The translations under genes and the position numbers were made by a program. The notes under the pieces were generated by a model that saw only the letters and a list, made by a program, of their open reading frames with translations, made no database searches and was not told the DNA's origin. Of a DNA stretch of 64,000 nt, positions 33,181 through 45,263 are shown piece by piece; the stretch's first letter is position 1, and each line of letters begins with the position of its first letter. The DNA lies in assembly GCA_949825045.1 (NCBI GenBank), contig OX463812.1, positions 2,836,661 to 2,900,660 on the forward strand. The letters run 5' to 3'. Source of the DNA: Argyresthia goedartella. Its lineage: Eukaryota > Arthropoda > Insecta > Lepidoptera > Argyresthiidae.

Positions 33181-33517
33181 CAATCATAGATAAACTTGGC
33201 GCGACCCTGGTCCCCGCGCCGGCCGCACGGGCACCGGTGTCGAAGTGTATACTCACATCACGCCATTGCGATGTTGATTGGCCCGCCCCCCAAGCATTTT
33301 GCCGATTGAGAAACGCAAAAAATGTTTGAAGTGCCTTTGATTGACCATTAGAGTGACTTCATTCGACAACTGCGCTGTGAAGTCGAAGCTTGTACAGTTT
33401 GAATTAAAATTGAACTTATTCATCAGAACAGCTGATCGCAATTTATTATGCATTACATAAGAAAAAAAACACTTAGGAGCATATGTTCATAGCAACATAA
33501 GCAAAAGTTGTTCACAT

Positions 33518-33632
33518 TAATAATAATATAATAATTCCTTGGACACTATATACACACATTGATCTAGCCCCAAACTAGGATTCCCTGTATCTTGAGTACT
33601 AGATAACGATACACATACTAATATAGATAAAT
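33518..33632 (-). mobile_element. tRNA-headed SINE, family A, 3' part only
   Basis: Matches the body and ATA tail of the copy at 341-607 but lacks the tRNA-like head. It abuts the next LINE fragment. Confidence 0.75.
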
Positions 33633-33639
33633 ACTCGAC

Positions 33640-34800
33640 ACAATAAATAAAAAACTGTATTCTGTAGGATAACTACACGACATGAGTAAATACGATAGAG
33701 TAAATTATAAAATTCTCCTGCATAAATTATTTCATTCTGCTATTAAAGGCATCGCAAATAAATGGTTCTAATCCTATCTTGATAATCGCTTGCAGTATAC
33801 GGAAATAGAAAATACAGAACCCATGACAGGAAAAATCCAAGATATAAGATCAGACCAAATTAAACTAACTGGTGCCATTCCCCAAGGAAGCGTCCTAGGC
33901 TGCATCCTCTTTTTAATTTACTTGAATGACCTTCCAATTTTCTTAAATAACTGATGCATTTTGTTCGCCGATGACATCTCAATATTGATACCTTGCCACA
34001 ATGAAACTGAATTTCAAAATAAACTTGATCAAATATTAACCAAAATCTCACCGTATCTAACAATCTTAATTTAGAATTAAACTATAAAAAACCAGATTAA
34101 TCAGTTTCAAGCCATACCAAAAAACCTCGTTAAAAATAAATTACAAATATAAAGATACTTCTTTGGTATGCGTAAATTCAGCAACACCACTTGGAATAAA
34201 CCTAGACTCAAATCTAAACTGGAAATCTCACATAAACCACTTATCTAATAAATTATCATGCTTTATTTATGCTCTCTATATTTTGATAAAAGTAACCGAC
34301 TTTAATACTGCTCTCTCAGCATACTACGCGCATGCCCATTCTAGACTTGCTTATGGTATAATCCTATGGGAAAATTGTGCCGATATAAAGATATCATTAA
34401 ACTACAAAAGAAATGTTTAAGAATTATTACAAATATTAATCAGTCAGACTCTTGCCGTCCACATTTTGGGAAGCATAAAATATTAACGTTAACATCTATC
34501 TATATCCTCGAATCATATAAGTTCATAAGAAAACACATGCATTTATACTCTCCTGTTTAAACCATAAAAAGAAACGAACGAGGTAAAAATAAATTAAAAG
34601 TCCCTTTTTCTACAATGAAACTATACACATCTAGCCCACACTCCATGGTAATTAAAATATATAATAATATACGTAATAATATAAAAAATGTTGAGTCTTA
34701 TATGTCTTTTATAAAACAACCAAAAATTACCTAATAGAGAAATGCTATTACAACATGAATGAGTTCTTTCAAGATATTAATTAATTATTTATTAAAAACA
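33640..34800 (+). pseudogene. Eroded LINE ORF2 related to the 26-31 kb element
   Basis: Plus-strand pieces read, in order: an RT motif A region (DMSKYDRV), motif B (IPQGSVLGCILFLIY), catalytic CILFADDISIL, GINLDSNLNWKSHI, LAYGIILWENCAD and LQKKCLRIITNI. The sequence is closer to the ORF2 at 26485-29529 than to other LINEs here (same FADDIS and GIILW motifs). Stops and frameshifts are frequent, motif A has lost one residue, and the element begins inside the RT. The 3' end is unclear, somewhere before 34930. Confidence 0.8.
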
Positions 34801-34934
34801 ATTTTATAAGATAAAATACTTCAATAGCTGTCAATCACCATAATGAAGTAATAATAATATAATGAAACTGTAGTAATTGTATTCATATTTAGATATTACT
34901 TATTATTTTTAATTTTATTGTGTAAAAATAATAT

Positions 34935-35435
34935 AGTAGTTTATGTGACTGTTACATAATCGAGGGCATTAAAACTCGAGAGTGGGTTTATGAAACGAGC
35001 CGAAGGCGAGTTTCATAATAATATCACTCGTTAGTATTAATGCCTAATTATGTACAGTTACATACACTAGTTTATATACACAGATATCATAAGCTCTCTT
35101 TGATGTGTTCAGGAACCGCATGTTTGACCGGCATTGTGGCTCTTCAGTTGTTTAGCTTGTTCTGTAGTACCAACTTCACGCAGGCGGGCATCGGCGTTCG
35201 AAATTTGAATGTCAGTACCAACTTCACAGACAAACTAGGGGCGGCACGCAGTCGGGCGTTGGCGTTCGAAATTTAAATGTCATAATATGTAGAAAAACTA
35301 CACATTATGGTCATAATATGTTATTTTTCTGATAAGAACCAGGTAGTTTAACATTATGCTGATCGTAACGTGCGGTTTTTGTACGCACTAAAGAGGGTTT
35401 ATGATACGTGTGTAGATAAAACATATTAAGATACC
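34935..35435 (-). repeat. Dispersed repeat D, copy 2
   Basis: Inverted relative of the copies at 13119-13383 and 61308-61726. Includes both internal inverted blocks (tatcataagctctcttt near 35084-35103 and its partner near 35390-35420) and the gtgcggtttttg block. The left end carries extra sequence (gaaacgagccgaaggcgag) absent from the others. Confidence 0.65.
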
Positions 35436-36159
35436 TACTTAGTTATTAAGATAAATTGCAAAGCAGGGCCTTGCCTGACGGACCCACACATGTCAACATC
35501 TCCCGGAATGCCTCCGGGTGACCGACATGGTGATCTAGAAGGACCCATTCCCCATGGTACCAAGCGCGTCGCAGGTTGCGGATGGCGAATGGCCCCCCAA
35601 TCGGAGGGTCAGCTGCCTGTTCCATGAGCAGGTAGCCGCGGAAAAGGGGAGCCCATCTGACCTCCTCTAGGTATAAAGATCGGCGTTTTAGTGTTCTCCG
35701 GCGCGAACACTCTAAAGTAAGGGCGTAAGGCAGCCCATCCGGCCTCCTTCAGAGGGACAAAGATTGGCGGTGAAAATAAAGTGTATGGTACGTGCGCACT
35801 CTAAAAAAATCACGACCTGCGGGCGGTAGGTGCGCAGCGTCCGCAGTACCGTGCCGGTTCACCGGCCGGACAACGCCTAGTCGTCGGCAACGGTACACAT
35901 ATCGTTGCGGGCAGCTAACGTACTGCAAACTTGAAAGATGGGGCCCGAAAGGGTGAAAACCATGGAGTCTAATATGGAACATCTAATACCCCAGGAGGGT
36001 TCCTTTACTACCAGTACAGGGGACTCCCTCCCTGCGGGAGGAACCAGTTCACACAATGAACTGGACCCCCCCCGCAGGTTCTCGGTGGGTCGTTTTCTGG
36101 GGGCCACCAACCTATTTGCTCGCGTGGTGACACGCGCTCGCCTCGGAGGATAAACGAGC

Positions 36160-37720
36160 CAAAAAATAAGAGGCACGATAGAAGTGGTGCCTCAAAGACA
36201 AAGAAGTGGAAGCAGCGCCTCGCAGAGGAGCTTGCTATAGTCGCGGCCATACGTCGTAGGGCCACGGACGCCTCTAATGTCAACCGTGCGGAAGTGGAGG
36301 TGCCGGCTCACAACGATCCCAACATGGGACCGCGTGCGGGACAGCACCAACACTTAACATACGCAACTGTGGCGCAGGCTCACACCGATCCCAATATGGG
36401 ATCGCGTGCGGGACAGCACCAACGAAACTGTGGTGCAGGCTCACACCGCTCCCCATACGGGAAAGCATGCGGGACAGCACCACAACACCAAAGGGTCAGG
36501 AAGGCAGGCTCACAACGCTCCCTTTATGGAACCGCGTGCGGGACAGCTCCACCCCCTAAATCAAGCCATATCACGGCGAAAAATATTCTCGCAGCAACCA
36601 GCCCAAGGGAGGGGCAGGTGCCTGCGGGAAAAGAAAAATTTACTGGGGAAAGCGCAATCTCGGGCCCTCCCCCGTCTGCCCATCCACCGCCTCGGCGCCG
36701 TAAGGGCAAAGGGGTGGGGAAGGGCAGATCGGGGGGGTCATCAGAGCAAGCATATGGGGCAAGCTCTGTGGCCGGGACAAGCAGACCCCAAACAAAAAGA
36801 ATGAGGTCTGATGACCAGGTGTCGCTGAACGGGGAGTTGATGAGGGGACCGTTCAAAAGACCCTGTAATTCAGGCCCAAATATAAGGGACAAGCGAGTCC
36901 AACCTGGACTATCCTATGCCCAGGCTGCTAACTCGCACCTGATCATGGTGATCGTCCCCATTGACGGTCGAGAAATGACGGCCGAACAAGGCGTTCTTCT
37001 CCGTCTAGAGATGGAGAAGAAACAAGAAGAAGCGGTAGATGACCTGACCCAAGACTTTGTCCCGGGCTTTGATCATATGCCGCAACGTCTACCGCAAGGC
37101 GGACTTAAATTCACCTGCCTCGACCAAGAAACCGTGGCGTGGCTTAAGGTGACGACAGCAAACCTTCCCCCCCTGTGGGAAGGAGGCTGCCAGTTCATGG
37201 CGGTTGGCATGACGGAGTTGCCAAAACTTATCAAAGGGGTGGTCTGGCTTCCCGATCGAACTGACATCGAGGGGCTGAGGCTCCGACTGATAAGGGCAAA
37301 CCGTCAGCGCCGCATCGACATGAGTCGCTGGTGCCTTCTAAAGGGGGAGCTAAAAACACCGACTCGGAGCTTCAGGGTGCCATCATGGTATTCGGAATCC
37401 CCGAGTCGGATATCCCGGAGCTGGAGAAAAGGCAGATGAAGGTCTGCTACAAGTGTGGCTCGGTGAAGGTGGAGCTCAAGCGGAGGGCAGGCGGAACTGG
37501 GTCCAGACCCGCTCCAGCCGGCCAGCCGAGTGAGGTGCAGCCCGCACCGAGTGACGCTGAAGGTAGCGGCAACACTCTGCCAACATGCAGGGCCTCGGCG
37601 GGCAGCGTGGGGGAAGCGCTAGGTATCCGAAACCTAGTGATTGGCTCACCGATGTCCGACGAGGTCGAGGCGCTTCTCGGCTCCGAGGACGAAAGATCAA
37701 CTCCAGCAGAGGGGGAGTAA
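36160..37720 (+). pseudogene. LINE ORF1 with DUF4780-like domain, frameshifted
   Basis: The main frame passes 36294 without a natural ATG there and runs to 37439. The first part is built of four imperfect ~68-bp tandem units (36304-36550) reading AHNDPNMGPRAGQ-like peptides. A basic linker follows, then a domain with LPQGGLKFTCLDQETVAWL, LPPLWEGG and VVWLPD, the pattern of DUF4780 proteins in insect LINEs. The conserved ending (MVFGIPESDIPEL and CYKCGSVKVEL) lies in a second frame (37331-37720), so a frameshift falls near 37340-37400. An earlier start frame at 35938-36153 may be the true N terminus, with another shift near 36155-36200. ORF1 proteins of this group are thought to bind element RNA. 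Confidence 0.7.
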
Positions 37721-37821
37721 TAATAATTATGTGTCCTTTCACAACACGCTTTGCACACATAATAAAATAACTTATATATATATATATAATATATGTATAC
37801 ATGTATTAAAAAAATAAATAA

Positions 37822-38283
37822 AAAAAAACATTCACACTACATATAATAACAATAACAAAAGGCGCTAACACACATATCATACAAGCCAACATCCAACATA
37901 GCTCCTCCGGTGCAGCGGCCCTTCGGAGAACCCTCGAAGAGTACCCGAAGACGATCACACTTATACAAGAGCCAGCAATTTATAAAAGCAGGGTATGTGA
38001 TTTCAATAACTTATTTGGAAATATATATACCTACTATTCAAACACAAAAGTGAGGGCGGCCATATATGTCCCGAATCACTACAAAGCCACCTTAATAACA
38101 CACCTCTGCTCCCCAGAGCTAACCGTGGTGAACATTGACACGAGGCAAGGGGGTCTCTCGTTATACCTCGCCTCGGCATACCAACCAGGCGAAGGGGAGA
38201 TACCTACGGAGGAACTGGAGGTGCTAGTCAGAGAGTGTGAAGAAAATGACATATCCCTCGTAATAGGATGCGATGCCAACGCG
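37822..38283 (+). pseudogene. LINE ORF2, endonuclease N-terminal half
   Basis: Open without stop from 37822 to the insertion point. It reads the EEP endonuclease motifs QANIQHS (catalytic Asn), LIQEPAIYKS (catalytic Glu), RAAIYVP and VIGCDANA (catalytic Asp/Asn). No in-frame ATG precedes the domain, so translation would need an alternative start or a lost upstream ATG; an AT-repeat stretch at 37770-37830 lies where the start is expected. The frame resumes at 52289. Confidence 0.85.
38279..38283. repeat. Target-site duplication of the LTR element, left
   Basis: acgcg here and at 52284-52288; the strict duplication is cgcg (4 bp), as usual for gypsy-type insertions, with one extra matching base. 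Confidence 0.7.
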
Positions 38284-38609
38284 AGTTAAGTTCCCGGAAG
38301 AACTTTTCTCAAAAAAAAATATAAACTTTTATTAAAATATATTTATTAAAACAAATTACATGTTTCGCGACCGCGTTATTCTGTATGGCTGCCCGGCAGC
38401 CCAGGCATCAACGCTCCGGTGCAGCGCGGCTTATCGCAAGAAATGCTAACGTAGCGTCTGCATTCCGCGTCACCGTAGCCTCGATGCAAATATAAGAGCT
38501 ACAGTCTATTACTAAAACTTATGATTAAGGTAAACTAGATATGAAATTAACACGGAAACAGTTGAGAACACTAAAAGTTAATGTAGAGCCGCATAGAGTT
38601 CACATAACA
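38284..38609 (-). repeat. 3' LTR of gypsy/17.6-like element
   Basis: 326 bp. Read on the minus strand it begins TGTTATGTGAAC and ends GGGAACTTAACT. It differs from the 5' LTR (51960-52284) by roughly seven substitutions and a small indel, mostly transitions, by eye about 2-3 percent. It contains AATAAA-type sequence on the minus strand near its 3' end. Confidence 0.9.
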
Positions 38610-38620
38610 CCTCCCGGCAG
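38610..38620 (-). other. Polypurine tract
   Basis: Minus strand ctgccgggagg lies directly before the 3' LTR. It is short but correctly placed to prime plus-strand DNA synthesis. Confidence 0.55.
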
Positions 38621-38642
38621 AGATAGAGGTCCTTTCTGCAGC

Positions 38643-39371
38643 TTATCTGAAGAAAGACCGCGGAAGTGTTGCTCCACTTTGTTCAGGTTCTGCAGCAGTA
38701 TCAGCGTCTCCTGCAATCTGCTTCATTTCCTTACATTTTCTTATTTTGATGTACAATATGAATGTGGTCGTCAGTAATAGAAGAATGTATAGCGGTGCCG
38801 TCCAATACAGGTGTGGTTTCAGGTTGACGTCATCTAGATTGATAGTTTGTTGCTCTCGTTCTATAAAATCAATTGTATTATGAAGTTGTTTTAAATTGAC
38901 ATTTTCTATTTTCAGGGGCTGTAGCGGATTCTTGATCTTAGCTGCTTCTGAATTGAAGTAAAATAATTTGATGGGTATTCCGTTGAAAACATTATACGCA
39001 TTCCTGAAAGTTACTTTGTCCATTGAGTCGCTGCAGTTTTCCGGAAGCCTGAGTAAATACGCACCATTTATTTTCAGATATTCGTCGTGGATGCATTGCA
39101 GGTGGAGATTGGTAGGGTTGTGGCCAATTAGTACATAGTATTCATCGCTTATCTTTTCAGAAATGTTCCGGTTAACTTTTATTTGGTGGTATTCACATTG
39201 AGATGAAATTTTCTGTGATCTTATTAAGTTGTGTGTACAATCAGGGTTACGACTTGACTCCAGCAGGTTTGCATTTATCCGGCAGTAATACATACTTTCA
39301 ACTCTGTTGCATGAGTTTTCTAGATACTGGTACGCATTTTCGTTCATAACTAGGTGGGATTTATTAGGTAT
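38643..39371 (-). pseudogene. env C-terminal part with transmembrane segment
   Basis: The open frame from 39389 down to 38643 covers a Cys-containing ectodomain piece and a hydrophobic transmembrane segment near its end (LYWTAPLYILLLLTTTF, about residues 193-209), followed by a short charged tail. This is the layout of errantivirus envelope proteins, which are thought to mediate membrane fusion. The frame's first five residues lie in the transposon inserted at 39374, not in env. The N-terminal part of env is beyond that insertion at 45873-46889. Confidence 0.75.
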
Positions 39372-39859
39372 AACCCAGGCAACATCCAAGCAAAATAAAG
39401 ATCCGACTGTGGCACAATGCTCAGCTTAAATATGTATATTGTCTGAGTAATAGCTCTGGAGTCAGTCTAAATCTGTATAAAGCAATGGTATATCTGTATT
39501 CAGCAATAAGCTTGGTAATGTCTGATAAAAGATCATGTTTATTCTTAAAGCTTAATAACAGCAATTTAAGGACCCTTATTCAGTCGTTATTAAGCTTTAT
39601 GCACTACAGAATTTTTAAAGCTGTATAAGGGGACTTACAACCGACATTAAGCTGTAAAATTAGCTTATAGCTGACTAAGGGTGGTTGTCCGAAGCTACAA
39701 TCTGAATTATAGTACACTATTTCACATTTATTCAGCTACTGTTTTAATGGTTATCATAGTTAATTAAATCAGCGTTGTGCTGGGTAATGTAAATAAAATA
39801 TAGGATAGTTTTATTATTATACAGCAATTGGCTGGTTAAAAAGCGTTGGACTTGGTTAG

Positions 39860-40309
39860 ATGAAAATGGATAAAATGAAGTGGAAAAATAGGAAAAGAAC
39901 GGGTGGGATCCGCAGAAAATGTTTACGGGAGTATAAAAAAATGAAAAAGTCTATTGTGAACTGGGAAATTGATAATGAGGTGGTCATCGCTGATGAAACA
40001 ATCGTAAAACCAAGTTCCTCGAGTACTTCGGAAGTAACGCGTGAAGTCCGTTCAAACCCATCTGTAGAAGAGGGTTCCGTAAGTGGATATTATAATGGTT
40101 CTGCATCAAGTGAAGATGACTCGGACTCAGACATTCATGTGGAATTAAAAAACTCAACTCTTCGTTCGGAAATAAGAATGTACAGAACCACTTACCCTTA
40201 TAATAATCGCAACATCGTTGCAATTAAGTTTTCCGATGTTCAGTTTAAATTTGCATGTACGATATACAGTGGAAATATTTATTGTATTCCTTTGATTCAT
40301 ACATTATAA
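39860..40309 (+). CDS. Unrecognised 149-residue frame near the left end of the TIR element
   Basis: Starts at an ATG at 39860, about 490 bases inside the left terminal repeat, and ends at a TAA. The N terminus is strongly basic (KWKNRKRTGGIRRKCLREY), suggesting nucleic-acid binding. The middle is Ser/Asp/Glu-rich (SSEDDSDSD), and the C terminus carries no known motif. No splice donor is obvious at its end. It runs toward the DUF4806-type gene on the other strand. It could be the first exon of a transposase-like gene whose remainder is deleted; that is inference. Function unknown. Confidence 0.45.
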   Translation: MKMDKMKWKNRKRTGGIRRKCLREYKKMKKSIVNWEIDNEVVIADETIVKPSSSSTSEVTREVRSNPSVEEGSVSGYYNGSASSEDDSDSDIHVELKNSTLRSEIRMYRTTYPYNNRNIVAIKFSDVQFKFACTIYSGNIYCIPLIHTL

Positions 40310-40859
40310 AATAAGGTAAAAATAATAAATATTATTTATATGTGTAATTTTTTTTTTCTGCCATCAAATTTCTGTTATTTTAATTTAGAAGGTCAATCAT
40401 AATGGTTTTATACTTATGGTTCAACCTAACTCTTATCCGAGTAAAAGCCCGTGACTCTCGGTGGGAAATCTAATGGACTAAATATTATTAATATAGGTAC
40501 AGCATGTAAGTTACGCCCGACTCAGGATCGACAGTTTACGTATCGCTGATGACTAAAAAATATATTTTCATGTTCCCTTGCATAGTTTTTATGCAATATA
40601 GGTAGTTATAATGTTAATTAAATTCCAAAAAGTGCGGATACCTCCGCCAACGACCGCGCGGAAGTGTTAACAGAGTTCCCTTATCTCTTCTGTGCCCCCG
40701 CGCCGCCAGACTCGTCGCGGACCTTTCATTTCCCCCGGGGTGGTAGATTTATGAATAGGTTGTTTTCAGTAAGATGTAACGTTAGTTAAAATACTGTTCT
40801 AGTACTAAGAAATATTTATTCAGGTCGACTTGGGTTCAAGTCCTCTCAACAATCAACGT

Positions 40860-42160
40860 TACAAATAACACGCGATATAATTCTCAAAATAAAAATTGCT
40901 TGGTTTCAAACATAATAATGAATAATCTGTCTTGAACAATGGCATATAAGGTACAAAAATACGAAACAAATTACTGTCCACGTAGGCCACACGACATGCG
41001 CACGCCATCGTCAACTGACGCGCAGCAAATGTCAATATTGCTGGCAAAGGCAAATTAGTACGCGCACGCCATGACCACAACTATGGCATCATGGTGACGC
41101 GCGTATGACGAGCGGTCTACTTGGAGTCTGTCCAATGGACAGGCCAGCTTACACTAAACATTAAACATTACAAACATAACGGGATAAAATTCTCAAAATA
41201 TGAATATAAATGCTTGGTTTGAAACCTTCTAAATAAGAATCAGTCATGAACAATGGCATAAGGTACATTGATACTAAGCGTTTACGCTAAAAAATCAGCA
41301 ATATAAACATAACGCGATAAAATCTTCAAAATAATTAGTAAAAACGGTTATTTTTTTATCACCACGGATATTTTGGGGATTGGTAGTACCCATCATATTA
41401 TGAATAACTTTCCCCAAGAAACATATGGTCGCAAATAAAAAATAAAAAAAATCCTAAGTACATTTACCTATATCAGCTGTTTTCGTGTTACTATGTGGGA
41501 CCCATTTTTATTTTCATTTTCGACCATATGTTTAGTTAGACCAAATTAGTACGCGCACGCCATGACCACAACTATGGCATCATGGTGACGCGCGTATAAC
41601 GAGCGGTCTACTTGGACAGGCCAGTTTACACTAAACATTAAACATTACAAACATAACGGGATAAAATTCTCAAAATATGAATATAAATGCTTGGTTTGAA
41701 ACCTTCTAAATAAGAATCAGTCATGAACAATGGCATAAGGTACATTGATACTAAACGTTTACGCTAAAATCAGCAATATAAACATAACGCGATAAAATCT
41801 TCAAAATAATTAGTAAAAACGTTTATTTTTTTATCACCACGGATATTTTGGGGATTGGTAGTACCCATCATATTATGAATAACTTTCCCCAAGAAACATA
41901 TGGTCGCAAATAAAAAAAAAAATTTTTCCTAAGTACATTTACCTACATATATCAGCTGTTTTCGTGTTACTATGTTGGACCCAATATTTTTTTTCATTTT
42001 CGACCATATGTTTCTTGAGGAAAGTTGTTCATAATCATGGGTACAATCAATCCCCAAAACATCCTAGGTGATAAAAAGTAACCGTGTATAAATGCTTAGT
42101 TTGAAACCTTCTAATTAACAATCAGTCTTGAACAATGACACATGGTAGGTACAAAAATAC
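40860..42160. repeat. ~490-bp tandem repeat array inside the TIR element
   Basis: Two long copies start near 41057 and 41547 (shared gtacgcgcacgccatgacca start). Each contains the aaacattacaaacataac, gcttggtttgaaaccttct and ttttatcaccacgg blocks. Partial copies flank them at 40860-41056 and 42060-42160. Copies are over 90 percent alike by eye. Inside the second unit an inverted pair (41836-41911 against 41998-42072, around aaacatatggtcg) could fold into a long hairpin. Confidence 0.75.
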
Positions 42161-42612
42161 TTTAAGTTACCTACTACTACCATTCTAACACAGAGAATCT
42201 TCTTCTTGTGGCTGTTCTTCATTATTGTATGTATTGATCTGGTCAGCATTACTTTTCTTCACTCGCTTCTTTTGGCTCGACACTCGCATGTCCCTTATTG
42301 CCATTCTCTTAGTCGCGTTTCTCAAAACAGTTTTAAAAAATTTTTCGTTGTCCTGTACAGTAAATGTGCTGTCCCATCCATTGATCAGGCAGAAGAAAAA
42401 ATTTAGTATGTTTTTATATGCTTTAAAACCTACTTTTACTTCAATATTATTCCTACTGCCTCCAGTCCAGGAACATTTGCTTAAGAATTTTTTATCAAAT
42501 AAGGCATCCAGCAGCCTGTAACTGCTTGATGGGCCGCTTCCTATTTGCTTTGAACATAAAATGATATATTTTTCTTGAAGATTTGCAAATGCCTCTGGAC
42601 TAGATAGCTGCT

Positions 42613-42957
42613 ATGACTGTCATCACTATGCTACTCCGCAAACTTAGACAGACACGCACACGCGTGTTGATTTGATATCGTTTCCTGTGAGTGATTGTTT
42701 ATTGTTCCAACGAGTGCCAACGAGCTCCAAACAGATTATTCTTGGTAAGTATGTATGTTTATTGTATTTACATTTTGAGATCATTGTACAAGTAAAATAT
42801 TAGTGCGCGTGGAAGTTTATCGTGAACATGAGTAACTTACTTCGATTTATGTCATGCGCCGCTTGAATTATGAAGGATTATGATTGTAAACATAATATTA
42901 TACTCTAATGAAGCTCGCGTGACATAAATGTCTATCAACCCAAGTGCTGTTTTTTGT
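42613..42957 (+). repeat. Inverted duplication of the gene's 5' end, left copy
   Basis: Nearly identical, over ~345 bp, to the complement of 45264-45607. It includes the presumed promoter and exon 1 with its gtaagt donor (42745 here). In this orientation it would fire rightward, against the host gene. The high identity indicates a recent duplication or gene conversion. Confidence 0.9.
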
Positions 42958-43420
42958 CTTTATTTTATTCAATAATAGTTTCCTGATTATTTATGACAAT
43001 ACTCTGAATCGCATATAAGTTTTTGACTTGTTCGAGAACTTGCTCTATCCCACTGTTCGGCTGTAAATATGACTGGTTTCTAGTATCTACATTACTAGAA
43101 CCATCATCGGTGGTGACTATTTGATAAATGATGCCCTCGTCAGATATCAAAGTATTTCCTGCTGCTTGAGTAGGCGTGGGGCTCGCCATTGTAGTTCCTG
43201 GATTAATCTGCAAAACAAGTAAGTGCTTTTGTAGTTCTTTTGGTTTAAAGTAAACAAAATATTAGGACAGTTTCCAACTGGACCTATGCCATTAATTAAT
43301 AATAATAAGAATATTTTTTTTACTTATTAGTTATTTATTTAAAGCGTGTTTTTTTAGTTTATCTAAACTATAAAAAAAAATAGTTTTATCCACATATTTT
43401 TTATATTCTATAAATTATTC

Positions 43421-43634
43421 AATAGGCTCGTCCAGATAGAGCGAGGCAGCAAGGCATGTGGGTGTCGTCCAGCAGAGCAGCAAATCTGCTGAGGCGCCCT
43501 TGAGCATCGCCAAATCCGCATACGCGTGAGGCACGTCACAACACGTCCAGACGCTGTCTCACCTACATGCGCGCAGTCTGGACCACACCCACATGCCTCA
43601 CCTACATGCCTTGCTCTATCTGGACGGGCCTATT
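43421..43634. mobile_element. MITE-like insertion in intron 2
   Basis: Terminal inverted repeats aataggctcgtccagataga (43421) and its complement ending 43634 differ by two bases or so. The 214-bp body is GC-richer than its surroundings and non-coding. Confidence 0.7.
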
Positions 43635-44175
43635 GATGAACTCCATCATTAAACCTTGGGCCTCATCCGTCCGAGACCAAAGTCTTGATCATTAGACAAA
43701 TCAAATGAGTCCAAACTTGATAGGGCTGCATCGTTTTACCTGTATAATTCAATCGCAAATTGATAAGATGCACGCACGAAGCTAGATTTTCACGAACCAC
43801 AGACAATTCGCGTCAAACTACATGAATACAGCTTGACAACAAACTATTCACTGAACCATCCAATGCCATGCCTTCATACCTGTCCGGGTAGCGCCATCTA
43901 CCGGTCAAGCATGGAATGAACATGTCATAGGACAACGTGGTGTTGCCACTATACATTAATGTTTTCTATGCTAGAACAATTTTTATACATAAGAAAGGCG
44001 AGCATAACTCCCTCGTTTTTGTTACAAGTTGCATTATTTAGTTTATTCTGAAGTTTATTACAGTTAATTCATGATTTTCTAACACTAAATGTTTGTTTTA
44101 TCAAACCATTATGCTGAACAAGAAATAATTTGTTAATGGAAGTTTAGGATAATTTAGTAGGTAGTACAGTGCTAC

Positions 44176-44317
44176 CTACATGGATGTTTTGGCACTTGGC
44201 CATATCGAAACTAACGCGGCCTTCTTGGAAGTGTCACTTGGTTGATCCAATCAATCAATCAATAGCGCAGAAGCGCCACCCTGTCAATGTCATCTAAGTG
44301 CCAAAACATCCATGTAG
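44176..44317. mobile_element. MITE-like insertion with 22-bp perfect inverted ends
   Basis: Ends ctacatggatgttttggcac plus tt (44176-44197) and the exact complement (44296-44317). 142 bp, non-coding. It lies just downstream of exon 2's donor in intron 2 of the DUF4806-type gene. Confidence 0.75.
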
Positions 44318-44803
44318 TACTGTAATTATGTTTGTATGTAGAGGTTTTGTAATAAGTACGTACCAGTGTTTCAACTATAGAGTTATAATCTGGACTCTCC
44401 ATCTCAATAGAATTATTCAAACGTTGACGGTGCTGTCTTGAGATTTCCACGTCCGTATCATCAGTATCCGTTTTATGAAGCATTTTTGCCAATTCATCTT
44501 CCGCTTCATTATAGTTGTTTAAAAACGTCCTCTTTAATTTACAGTCCATGGTTAGCCAGCCATCTTCCCCAGGTACAACTATGTCATTTTTGCTTAACAC
44601 CTCCGCGTTATGCTTTGGCCATCGCAGCTTACTATTAGTTTCCCAACTAGAGGGTACTATGCACAGTTCCGTTTTACCCTTGCGACGCGTTGAAACAATT
44701 TTAAACGGCATTGTCCTGTAAATAAAGGTAGACGTAAATATCTTACATACGTTGATAGAAAAAATAAATATGCCTACATACATATTCACAAACAAGTTTA
44801 TAA

Positions 44804-44915
44804 AAACCCAGGTCTTGGGTTTGTTTGTAAACTTGTTTGTGATATCGCAGTTTCTGGTTCCCACGACACAAGGTATCCTAGTTTGGGGCCAGAAGCAATG
44901 TATGTGCCTGTATGT
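44804..44915 (+). mobile_element. SINE family C, 5'-truncated copy
   Basis: Shares the aacccaggtcttgg start, tttctggttcccacgac and ggtatcctagt blocks with 14992-15181 but has lost the tRNA-like head. It sits in intron 1 of the DUF4806-type gene. Confidence 0.65.
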
Positions 44916-45263
44916 AAGTGTTCGTGTTTTACGTTTTTGTTTTGACTTCTAAGATGGAACCCTAATAAGCTGGTTACTGTGGAATCTGTGATACTCTACT
45001 CAAATAGTACACAGCAATATGTGCTGTCAGAATAGTCTTTCCCAGCTAATAGCTGAATAAGTGTACACACGTGACTTTTATTAAGAACTAAGCTGTATAA
45101 CTGGCGTGAAGGTATCGCTTAATCAGACTGGAAAGTATCGCCATTTTTAACAAATACTATATTATTTCTATGCTTTATTGTAAGATTTATTTGATGACAA
45201 AACGCATGAAATCACAAAAAAACATTATTATGTACTTTCATACCTACGTCATACTTTTCGTGT

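Noticed and set aside
40860..42160. CRISPR-like array
   Set aside because: Units are ~490 bp and contiguous without spacers; a tandem satellite in a eukaryotic element, not CRISPR.
43421..43634. Exon of the DUF4806-type gene
   Set aside because: Inverted ends show a MITE; the open frames inside have no conserved residues and no flanking splice sites.
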